From assembly GCA_002402465.1 (NCBI GenBank), contig DHFW01000049.1, positions 378,477-386,780 on the forward strand: a stretch of DNA of 8,304 nt, given 5' to 3'. Under the pieces are notes generated by a model, which ran no database searches, was not told where the DNA came from, and saw only the letters and a program-made list of their open reading frames with translations. Below are positions 1 to 5,880 of this stretch, one piece after another. Numbering within the stretch: the first letter of the stretch is position 1; each line of letters opens with the position of its first letter. The position numbers and the translations under genes are program-made. Source of the DNA: Bacteroidales bacterium UBA4814. Lineage in GTDB: Bacteria > Bacteroidota > Bacteroidia > Bacteroidales > UBA7960.

Positions 1-42
1 CCGTCAGTTCATGATTGACATGACACTAGTATTGGAGGTCGA

Positions 43-237
43 ATGAAAATTCAAATACCTTATGGCCAGTTTCAATTAAAAGTTGAGATTTATGAAGGCG
101 AAGGCTTGTGGTATTCTGTTCACCCATTGGTTCGAAAAGTATTTTTTGTATATAATGCTACGCACACGCCACAATCAAACATATCACTTCATGCCAACAG
201 TTTTCTATATGCTGGAACCGCAAGTTGTGACCGGTAA
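43..237 (+). CDS. Doubtful small ORF, hypothetical protein (64 aa)
   Basis: An open frame of 64 codons starting at ATG 43 and ending before the lipoprotein gene. A GGAGG stretch (34-38) lies 4 bases before the ATG, and a frame open from base 2 stops at TGA 44-46, giving an ATGA overlap as in translationally coupled genes. Nothing in the product is recognisable: there is no signal peptide, membrane segment or known motif, and the C-terminal half is rich in Asn, Ser and Thr. It could be a real small gene, the end of a decayed gene, or chance. The ATGA overlap and purine-rich leader are the only positive signs, and Shine-Dalgarno motifs carry less weight in Bacteroidota than elsewhere. Confidence 0.25.
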   Translation: MKIQIPYGQFQLKVEIYEGEGLWYSVHPLVRKVFFVYNATHTPQSNISLHANSFLYAGTASCDR

Positions 238-270
238 GAAAATCCAATTTTGAACCTTAAATTTAAACAA

Positions 271-1083
271 ATGAAAAATTATTTTTTATTGATTTTTACC
301 TCTTCGCTGGTTATCTTCTTTTTTTCCTGCAAAGACGAAGCCATTGACCTTGCGGAGGTTGACAAACCTACCACTTTCGAAGAGTATTTCCAGATTTTAG
401 GAACCCCAACCGATGGCGCCATATTAATTCAGAGTAGTGGCACACCTTTTAGCGACTCAAGAGCCTATAATGTAAATTCCAGAATAAAAGGGGATAGAAT
501 GCCCTTTGGTCTTGATCTGAACGGAGAAAAAATTTCATTTAAGGATTATTATTTCTCAAAATTGAAAAACATCTCATACGCTGAAATCGATCAAAATGAT
601 TTGTCAGATGTATATGGAGGTTACTTTAATTTTGAAGTGGTCCAGCTTGGCTCAGAGGTTTTTATTAAAACGGCTCCAAGCAAGAAAGGTGAAAATGGCA
701 GTATTTATATACCTGAGCTTATTCAGGCTCAGATTACCAATCTGTCAAATGGTAATATTGTTGCCGGTACAACCATTACATGGAATGTTGATCCTGACAA
801 TGAAAATGGGGTAATTTTAGGTGTTGAGTATTGTCCTCTTTCTCAAACGGATTCGACCATAAGAGATTTGTACCCAGAACGATCACTCAATGGAATAACC
901 CTTTCTGAGAGTGGCAGTTATGTGGTTAAAGCTGAAGACTTGCTCCATTTACCAAATGAAGCTCGGGTAACGCTTTATGTTGGCAGGGCAGGGATTGGAA
1001 TAACAACTTTTGGCCCTGATAACCAAACCTTTTCTGTGGCTGGTTACACTCTTTTTTCAAGTTATCAGTATATAGCAAGGTAA
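271..1083 (+). CDS. Predicted surface-exposed lipoprotein of unknown function
   Basis: The product is 270 aa from ATG 271. An in-frame TTG at 250 would add seven residues ahead of the signal peptide and is less likely. Residues 1-19 form a type II signal peptide (Lys2, then a Phe/Leu/Ile-rich core) ending in the lipobox FFSC, so Cys20 should be lipidated. The residues after the Cys are Lys-Asp-Glu, which fit the K-(D/E)2 lipoprotein export signal described for Bacteroidota, so outer-leaflet display is inferred. The mature part has no transmembrane segment and alternates short polar and beta-prone stretches, such as the segment around residues 145-175, which suggests a beta-rich fold. I recognise no family. 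The next gene downstream is an lnt-like acyltransferase, separated by an inverted repeat. The gene is AT-rich like its right-hand neighbours. Confidence 0.85.
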   Translation: MKNYFLLIFTSSLVIFFFSCKDEAIDLAEVDKPTTFEEYFQILGTPTDGAILIQSSGTPFSDSRAYNVNSRIKGDRMPFGLDLNGEKISFKDYYFSKLKNISYAEIDQNDLSDVYGGYFNFEVVQLGSEVFIKTAPSKKGENGSIYIPELIQAQITNLSNGNIVAGTTITWNVDPDNENGVILGVEYCPLSQTDSTIRDLYPERSLNGITLSESGSYVVKAEDLLHLPNEARVTLYVGRAGIGITTFGPDNQTFSVAGYTLFSSYQYIAR

Positions 1084-1088
1084 CAATT

Positions 1089-1219
1089 AATTTTTGGGCT
1101 GGCTTAAAGGACAATTTCTGTATTAGAATTCTATTATCTGCTATTCTTTTATTTTTCAGGAGAAAGCTTTTTTAAGAATTCCTTGATATATTAATTTCCT
1201 TTAAGTCAGCCCAAAATTT
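1089..1219. repeat. Long imperfect inverted repeat filling the lipoprotein-lnt gap
   Basis: The left arm (1089-1111) and right arm (1197-1219) are reverse complements at 21 of 23 positions, with the core GGGCTGGCTTAAAGGA on the left and GGGCTGACTTAAAGGA when the right arm is read in reverse. In RNA the second mismatch would be a G-U pair. The 85-base centre has further partial symmetry (AATT next to each arm, then GAATTC at 1126-1131 and 1177-1182). A CAAT lies just outside both arms (1084-1087 and 1222-1225) and could be a short target duplication or chance. It may be a MITE-like element, a terminator after the lipoprotein gene (the right arm ends in a T run), or a leader structure before lnt. 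There is no transposase gene in the window. Confidence 0.7.
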
Positions 1220-1232
1220 TTCAATAGTTAAA

Positions 1233-2594
1233 ATGAGAGTTTTCTTTTTATCCCTCGTTTTTGTTGTAAGCAATTTTTTGGCCTGGAATTTTTTTGGGCT
1301 TCTTTTTGTTTTTTCTGTAGCGATTGTTTTTCAATTCCTTTCAATATACTTAAAACGGCCCTTCTGGACTTTTTTAAGTCGGGTTTTTTTGCTTTTAGTG
1401 TTATTGAATATAAGCGTTACTTTTTGGCTTTTTAATGTTAGTATTCTTGAAGCCATAAATGCCTTTTTGTTTAATTCATTAATAATGTCAATCCCTTTTA
1501 TTCTAACTTTTTTTGGGGAGAAAATTATAAGAATTAAAGGAGAACTTTTATTTATACCACTTTGGGCTATTTTTGAAGTATTTCATGGCAGTTGGATTTT
1601 GGGGTGGCCTTGGCTTACTTTTGGAAACGTAATGGCAAACCAAGTTTACTTAGTTCAGTGGTTTAGTTTTTTGGGTATTTATAGCGGTTCACTCTGGCTT
1701 TTATTATTAGGTTATCTATTTAGCCAAATTCTGTTTGCAGTAGGTGAACCCCAGAGAGGCAAAACCTTAAAGCCTTTTATTTTGTTGCTTTTTATTCCAG
1801 TAATTTTTTCTTTGATGCTCTATTTTGGGAAACCCCTTGACCAAAAAGAAAGAATAAAGATTACAACCTATATTCCCAAAAATTCCGGTGAGAATAATTT
1901 AAAGAAAACCCAAACTTTATTTCAATACACCAGGGAAAGTCCAGTCGGAAATTACATTTTGAGTCCTGAACTTTTTCTCAGTCCTATTAATCTTTCGGGA
2001 AATAACCGACAAATACATTTTTATTTTTTTGACAGGATTTTAGAAGAGAATGATTCCATTATCTTTTTCTTTGGAGCAGAGTTAAAAAAATCAAATACTC
2101 ACTTGTTTAATGCATTTTTGGTTTATGACCAAAATAATTTATTCTTAAAAGGGAAAAGAAAGCATGTTCCCATTAAGGAATATACTCCACCATTTCTAAG
2201 ATTTATTTGGGGCGAAAGTTTTTATTACGGTCCCAGCATTGATGACCAATCAAAAATAAAAAGCCAGCATGATGTTTTTCCAGTATTGTGTTATGAATCA
2301 ATTTTTTCAAATTATATTAGTAAAAATCTTGGATCTGCCAGTGTGATCTTTTTAATTACAAGCGAAGAATTTATGGGAAATTCTTACTTTGGGAAGAGGC
2401 AATATTTTAACTTAGTAAGGTTGATGGCTTTAGAAGCAAATCGAAACCTTATTAAATGTTCAAATGGTGGTTTTTCTGCTGTTTTTAATGAAAAAGGGCA
2501 GGTAACGGCAATCATCTCAAATGAATTTGAAACTGTTAGTGCCTACCGGATTACAAAGTCTTCATTTTTGCATAAAATAAAAAATTATATATGA
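1233..2594 (+). CDS. lnt: Apolipoprotein N-acyltransferase-like protein (Lnt), short and divergent
   Basis: Lnt transfers an acyl chain from phospholipid to the N-terminal Cys of lipoproteins at the inner membrane. The product is 453 aa, shorter than E. coli Lnt (512 aa). The N-terminal 200 residues are hydrophobic helices with the family signature around 113-130 (FEVFHG, then GWPWLTFGN). A nitrilase-fold periplasmic domain follows from about 208. The likely catalytic triad is Glu246 (SPE), Lys308 (before the VPIKEYTP segment) and Cys353 (LCYE), with spacing close to E. coli E267-K335-C387. Segment 393-423, ending in SNGGFSAVFNEKGQV, also matches the family. Oddly, the usual Asn-Asp-x-Trp loop after the Cys reads SEEFMG (377-382). 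No C-terminal membrane helix is obvious, although most Lnt proteins have one. Its stop overlaps the next start (ATGA). It may be a true Lnt or a specialised paralog. Confidence 0.85.
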   Translation: MRVFFLSLVFVVSNFLAWNFFGLLFVFSVAIVFQFLSIYLKRPFWTFLSRVFLLLVLLNISVTFWLFNVSILEAINAFLFNSLIMSIPFILTFFGEKIIRIKGELLFIPLWAIFEVFHGSWILGWPWLTFGNVMANQVYLVQWFSFLGIYSGSLWLLLLGYLFSQILFAVGEPQRGKTLKPFILLLFIPVIFSLMLYFGKPLDQKERIKITTYIPKNSGENNLKKTQTLFQYTRESPVGNYILSPELFLSPINLSGNNRQIHFYFFDRILEENDSIIFFFGAELKKSNTHLFNAFLVYDQNNLFLKGKRKHVPIKEYTPPFLRFIWGESFYYGPSIDDQSKIKSQHDVFPVLCYESIFSNYISKNLGSASVIFLITSEEFMGNSYFGKRQYFNLVRLMALEANRNLIKCSNGGFSAVFNEKGQVTAIISNEFETVSAYRITKSSFLHKIKNYI

Positions 2595-3451
2595 AAAGGT
2601 CCTTAATGTTTTTGCTTATCCTTTTTTTATTTTACAACTCGGTTTTGGGTCAGAGAAATGATTTTCAGGGCGCGGTTTACAATGTTGGGATCGGAGCGGT
2701 GATTGGAGCAGGTGGCGCATTAATAAATAAAGGAAAAACTGAAAAAGCCGGGGCAGTATTTTTAAAAGGTTTTTGGCAAGGTGGCATGGGGGGATATTTA
2801 ACTTTTGAAAGTAAACGAATGTTAAGACTGGCTGCCCAAAACGAAGACTGGAAATGGTACTGGGGTTCAAGGTTATTTAATGCCGCCGGCTCATCAATCA
2901 AAGAGAATGCGGCCTTGAACCGCGATTTCTGGGAGCAATGGCATTTTAATATTGGCTTTATGCGACTCGAATTCCATACAAAAGACCAATTTTTGTTCAA
3001 ACCCAAAGTTATGCCTGTGACACTTTATTATACATTTTTCGCTACCATTTATGCTGATTTTGAGTTAAACAATAGCTTAAGAACTAGTTTTCTGGCATTT
3101 TCCATAAAAAGAAAAGAAGAATGGGGTAACTGGGGAGGGAGTGCATATCTTGGCCTCTTTGTAACGGCCAAAGAATACTCTGATTATTATCCCCTTTTAT
3201 CGCACGAAATATTACACCTTTACCAGGCACATGATTTTTTCGTTTTGAACACCTTAATGCATAGGCCCATGTTAAAATTAAAAGAAAGATACTCTTGGGT
3301 AGAAAAATTATCTGAATTCATTTATCTTGAAGCGCCGGCTGGAATTTTGCGCTTGGCTTATTTGTACGAATCCAATCGGGCAGTTAATTATTATGATAAT
3401 TTTTTTGAGCGCGAAGCTTCATTTTACTCGGGCCAATTAAGGTACTGGTAA
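2591..3451 (+). CDS. Secreted hypothetical protein with HEILH metallopeptidase-like motif
   Basis: The product is 286 aa. Residues 1-20 are a clear signal peptide (Lys2, Arg3, hydrophobic core, SVLG) with likely cleavage before Gln21. A Gly-rich segment follows (30-70). Residues 204-213 contain His-Glu-Ile-Leu-His (205-209) followed by Leu-Tyr-Gln, the HExxH zinc-binding pattern of gluzincin/zincin peptidases. A C-terminal FEREASFY stretch (272-279) holds Glu273 and Glu275, either of which could be the third zinc ligand. I do not recognise a named family, so peptidase activity is inference. The protein is exported to the periplasm or outer membrane. Its ATG overlaps the lnt-like stop by 4 bases, so translation is likely coupled, which ties it to lipoprotein maturation or envelope work. 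Composition is AT-rich, as in lnt. Confidence 0.85.
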   Translation: MKRSLMFLLILFLFYNSVLGQRNDFQGAVYNVGIGAVIGAGGALINKGKTEKAGAVFLKGFWQGGMGGYLTFESKRMLRLAAQNEDWKWYWGSRLFNAAGSSIKENAALNRDFWEQWHFNIGFMRLEFHTKDQFLFKPKVMPVTLYYTFFATIYADFELNNSLRTSFLAFSIKRKEEWGNWGGSAYLGLFVTAKEYSDYYPLLSHEILHLYQAHDFFVLNTLMHRPMLKLKERYSWVEKLSEFIYLEAPAGILRLAYLYESNRAVNYYDNFFEREASFYSGQLRYW

Positions 3452-3514
3452 ACTACAAATAATCATTAACATTTTCCAGGGTAAAGAAAATTCAGCACGT
3501 TTTAAAAAAGAAAA

Positions 3515-5173
3515 TCAGGCTGCCTTAAAGTATCTTACCGGCAACTGCAAACGATTTAGCAGGGTAGCATTTCCGGGCATGCAGTAGTTTATTGTAAACT
3601 TTTCTGCAGGCTTGTTTTCTTCTTTGGCCGAGGCTTCGTGGCGCATATACCAGCGCACATCCAGGGCTTTTCGCAGACCGTCGGTAACTTCCACCGGGAT
3701 GTTTTCAGGAATATAGATTTCAATGAAAACCTTCTGTGCCCGCCAGCCATCCGATTTTTCGAAGCTGAAGAAAGGGTCGAAAATGATGTTACTTCCATCC
3801 TGAACCAAGCCGTAAGCAATGCTTGATGCGTTATTCATGGCCACCAGGGGGCTAATGCCGCGCGACTCTTTGGTAATGACCACCTTGATCTCGTCTGCTT
3901 GGGTGGTGCGTATGTGCAGGTGCGGAATGCCACTGCGATGGCCTGTTTCTGTCATCCACAGCAGGTCCCAGCGTCCGGCTTTTACTTCATGGCCGGGGCT
4001 GATGCCCAGGCTGCGAAATTTTTGCTCATCCACGTCAAAAACAAGGCGTCCGGCTTCGGGGCGCTCAAGTATAAATTCTTCGGTAATGCTGCGCTGGCTC
4101 GAGAAGTTGCGGGCTCCGCTCAGCAGCACAAAAAGGCAAATGCCCAAACCGGCCACCCACAGCATAAAGGTTACAAAACCAAAATACGGGATTTTTGCTT
4201 CGAAGCCAAAGATCAGCCTGGCCCCGGCATACACCATAGCCAGCAGCGGGATGCCCAGCGTTAGGGTTACCCCGATAATGGCCAGGGTAATAAAGGTTTG
4301 GTTGTTGAAAAATATTTCGGCGAAAGCCGGAAAAGAAAACAACTGCACCCCAAAGTCGGAGTCGATCAGCACGGGGCCACCTAGGAATGCAGAGGCAAAG
4401 CCTACCAGCAAAAATACGCCCAGGAACATAAGGAATAAGCCCACCATCACGGCCACTACCTTGGCGAAAATCTTGAAAAAGTTGCCCGCAAAGCGTGCAA
4501 AATTTCCTGGAGAGCCGTCTGAAGTCGTTCTTTCACTTTTTTTTTTAAATGATTCTTTTGCTTCTTCCGAAAAATCCTCCAGGTTTTTCTTTACATCGCC
4601 AAGCTCTTCCTTTATGGTTCTTTCGATGTTCGAGATGTTCACCTTTTCGCCGCGCATCTCAAGCTTCTCGGCTGTGGTACGGGCTTTGGGCACCACTATC
4701 CAGAGGATCAGGTACACCAGGGGGCCAAAGCCATATACAAAGGTAAACAGCACAAAGGCCACGCGCACCCAGGTGGGATCAAGGTGGAAATAGGCTCCCA
4801 AACCACCAGCCACACCGCCCAGTATGGCGTTGTCGGGGTCGCGATACAGTCGGCGCGAGGTTTTCTCGGTACGGATTCTTTTTCGGGAAGCAGGCTGGGC
4901 CGGCTCTTCCTCGCCGCCGATCTGGTCGGGCTCGCCAAGCTGGCTTATCACTTCCTGCACATCCTTCAGGCTTACCACCTGCTTGCTGTCGCTGATCTTT
5001 TCCTGGAGGGTTTCGGCAATGCGGCTTTCTATGTCGGCCATGATCTCGTCGCACCCATCGTCAGGGGTGAAGTGCCTGCGCACACTGGCCAGGTAATGGT
5101 TGAGTTTTTCATAAGCATCCTCATCAATGTGGAAAACTATGCCGCTTATGTTAACTGTCAGGGTCTTTTTCAT
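3515..5173 (-). CDS. PspC-domain multi-pass membrane protein
   Basis: The product is 552 aa. Residues 1-85 form a cytosolic domain typical of Bacteroidota PspC proteins (MKKTLTVNISG start, then an acidic helical DEIMADIESRIAE stretch and VISQLGEPD). The PspC domain spans about 107-165 (RRLYRDPDNAILGGVAGGLGAY, then LDPTWVRVAFVL), ending in its membrane helix. A charged, coiled-coil-like linker (180-220) follows, then three hydrophobic segments near 235-263, 294-320 and 329-353. The C-terminal 200 residues (about 355-552) look like a soluble, beta-rich domain outside the membrane. PspC in other bacteria senses or relays membrane stress, and a similar role here is inference. It lies downstream of the PadR gene with an 80-base gap, which fits one transcription unit. 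It converges on the HEILH gene, and its GC content is far higher than that gene's. Confidence 0.9.
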   Translation of the reverse strand: MKKTLTVNISGIVFHIDEDAYEKLNHYLASVRRHFTPDDGCDEIMADIESRIAETLQEKISDSKQVVSLKDVQEVISQLGEPDQIGGEEEPAQPASRKRIRTEKTSRRLYRDPDNAILGGVAGGLGAYFHLDPTWVRVAFVLFTFVYGFGPLVYLILWIVVPKARTTAEKLEMRGEKVNISNIERTIKEELGDVKKNLEDFSEEAKESFKKKSERTTSDGSPGNFARFAGNFFKIFAKVVAVMVGLFLMFLGVFLLVGFASAFLGGPVLIDSDFGVQLFSFPAFAEIFFNNQTFITLAIIGVTLTLGIPLLAMVYAGARLIFGFEAKIPYFGFVTFMLWVAGLGICLFVLLSGARNFSSQRSITEEFILERPEAGRLVFDVDEQKFRSLGISPGHEVKAGRWDLLWMTETGHRSGIPHLHIRTTQADEIKVVITKESRGISPLVAMNNASSIAYGLVQDGSNIIFDPFFSFEKSDGWRAQKVFIEIYIPENIPVEVTDGLRKALDVRWYMRHEASAKEENKPAEKFTINYCMPGNATLLNRLQLPVRYFKAA

Positions 5174-5203
5174 GGTTGCAATTATTTTATGGTTGGCAAA
5201 GTG

Positions 5204-5236
5204 GTTAACAAATTTAATGCGTAAAAATTAAAACAA
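5204..5236 (-). promoter_or_regulatory. Possible second promoter between PadR and PspC genes
   Basis: On the minus strand, TAAATTTG (plus 5209-5216) fits the Bacteroidota -7 element TAnnTTTG, with a TTG (plus 5234-5236) 17 bases upstream as a -33 element. Transcription would begin about 25-30 bases before the PspC start codon at 5173. The spacing is slightly short compared with the usual 19-21, so this is only a candidate, which would allow PspC expression independent of the PadR promoter. Confidence 0.3.
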
Positions 5237-5253
5237 CTTAGTTTGGTTAAATT

Positions 5254-5580
5254 TCATGGCGAGGTGGCTTTTCCCACCGCTTCCACCAGTTCATCCCAGG
5301 TGTTTCGGAGCTCCTCGAGGAACTTTTCGCCGAGGGGAGTTACCTTGAAATACTTCCTGGGCGGTCCGCCGGTCGATTCTTCCCAGCGGTAGGAGAGGAG
5401 ACCATCATTTTTCAGGCGGGTTAACAAAGGGTAAATGGTACCCTCTACCACCAGCAGTTTCGACTCTTTCATGGCCTGGATCAAATCCGAGGCATAGGCT
5501 TCTTTGTTCGACAGCAGCGAAAGGATACAAAATTCCAGTACTCCTTTTCGCATTTGTGCTTTTGTGTTTTCAAGGTTCAT
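5254..5580 (-). CDS. PadR-family transcriptional regulator
   Basis: The product is 108 aa from ATG 5580. An in-frame ATG 54 bases further upstream would sit beyond the likely transcription start and adds a non-conserved, hydrophobic extension, so it was not used. The protein is a winged-helix domain: residues 12-24 (KGVLEFCILSLLS), the recognition region 47-62 (EGTIYPLLTRLKNDGL) and the wing 71-86 (GPPRKYFKVTPLGEK) all match PadR repressors of the short, PadR-s2 type with little beyond the DNA-binding domain. It leads the unit with the PspC-domain gene, a common Bacteroidota arrangement in which PadR probably represses its own unit. The ligand or signal is unknown. The dyad in its promoter supports autoregulation. 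Confidence 0.93.
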   Translation of the reverse strand: MNLENTKAQMRKGVLEFCILSLLSNKEAYASDLIQAMKESKLLVVEGTIYPLLTRLKNDGLLSYRWEESTGGPPRKYFKVTPLGEKFLEELRNTWDELVEAVGKATSP

Positions 5581-5603
5581 GGCGCATGGTGTATTTGTAA
5601 AAA

Positions 5604-5634
5604 CAAAATTATAATAAATTTTAGTACTATGCAA
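5604..5634 (-). promoter_or_regulatory. Bacteroidota-type promoter of the PadR-PspC unit
   Basis: Read on the minus strand, TTG (plus 5632-5634) is followed after 20 bases by TAATTTTG (plus 5604-5611), an exact match to TAnnTTTG with the usual spacing for the phylum's primary sigma factor. Transcription would start near 5597, giving a leader of roughly 17 bases to the ATG at 5580. This also supports the shorter PadR start. Confidence 0.6.
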
Positions 5635-5644
5635 TACAAAGTAC
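5624..5644. promoter_or_regulatory. Dyad, likely PadR operator
   Basis: GTACTATG (5624-5631) and CAAAGTAC (5637-5644) are inverted copies at 7 of 8 positions around a 5-base centre. The dyad covers the -33 TTG of the PadR promoter, so a bound dimer would block RNA polymerase. PadR proteins commonly bind such GTAC-containing dyads. Assignment to this PadR is inference from position. Confidence 0.55.
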
Positions 5645-5791
5645 CATGTTTTTTTAAATTATTTTTTAATAAAATGAAATTCAGTATTATAGCGGATAAA
5701 AAAATTTTATCACAAAAGGACAAAGCCCCAAAATTCTCGAAAAAATTCGCTTGTTAATTATTTTTTGTTCCCTGGTTCCATTGAATTTAGG
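5645..5791. other. AT-rich spacer between divergent PadR and htpG control regions
   Basis: About 150 bases, very AT-rich, with several T or A runs and one all but A/T 7-base hairpin (5695-5711) that lacks a following T run. A 67-codon open frame crossing this stretch has no recognisable product. I see no gene here; it separates the two divergent promoters. Confidence 0.5.
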
Positions 5792-5819
5792 ACTGCCGGA
5801 TGACAGCCAAAATGGCAGT
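5792..5819. promoter_or_regulatory. Repeated TGRCAG half-sites upstream of htpG
   Basis: TGACAG (5801-5806) and TGGCAG (5813-5818) are direct repeats 12 bases apart. ACTGCC (5792-5797) and GGCAGT (5814-5819) form an exact inverted pair, and GCCAAAATGGC (5806-5816) is itself a dyad. They lie just upstream of the sigma-54-like element and are a plausible activator or repressor site for htpG. The bound protein is unknown. Confidence 0.4.
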
Positions 5820-5828
5820 TTGTGTTGA

Positions 5829-5844
5829 TTGGCACAGGCTTTGA
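5829..5844 (+). promoter_or_regulatory. Sigma-54-like promoter of htpG
   Basis: TTGGCACAGGCTTTGA matches the sigma-54 pattern TGGCACG-N4-TTGC with exact -24/-12 spacing. The GG at 5831-5832 and TTG at 5841-5843 are kept. The differences are A for the seventh-position G and A for the final C of the -12 GC. Transcription would start near 5855, leaving a leader of about 25 bases. No good TAnnTTTG element was found in the same leader, which favours this reading. Confidence 0.45.
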
Positions 5845-5880
5845 AAATGGGTGCAGCAAAAAACCTAATTATATTGTATT

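Noticed and set aside
2616..3006. Minus-strand ORFs of 84 and 109 codons inside the HEILH gene
   Set aside because: Both are opposite a gene with a signal peptide and coupled start, and their products show no domain.
3516..3530. Resemblance of GGCTGCCTTAAAG to the inverted-repeat arm at 1096-1111
   Set aside because: It is short, has a mismatch, and lies in the coding end of the PspC gene, so chance similarity is the simplest reading.
3819..4793. 324-codon plus-strand open frame inside the PspC gene
   Set aside because: The product is a Ser/Thr/Lys/Pro-rich shadow of the well-supported minus-strand gene, with no recognisable domain.
5695..5711. GATAAAA/TTTTATC hairpin as a terminator
   Set aside because: The stem is almost all A-T, no T run follows, and no gene ends nearby on either strand.
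5554..5757. 67-codon plus-strand ORF over the PadR promoter
   Set aside because: It covers the PadR start and its promoter, and the product has no recognisable features.
5645..5880. CIRCE-type heat-shock operator before htpG
   Set aside because: No TTAGCACTC-N9-GAGTGCTAA pattern or close variant is present.
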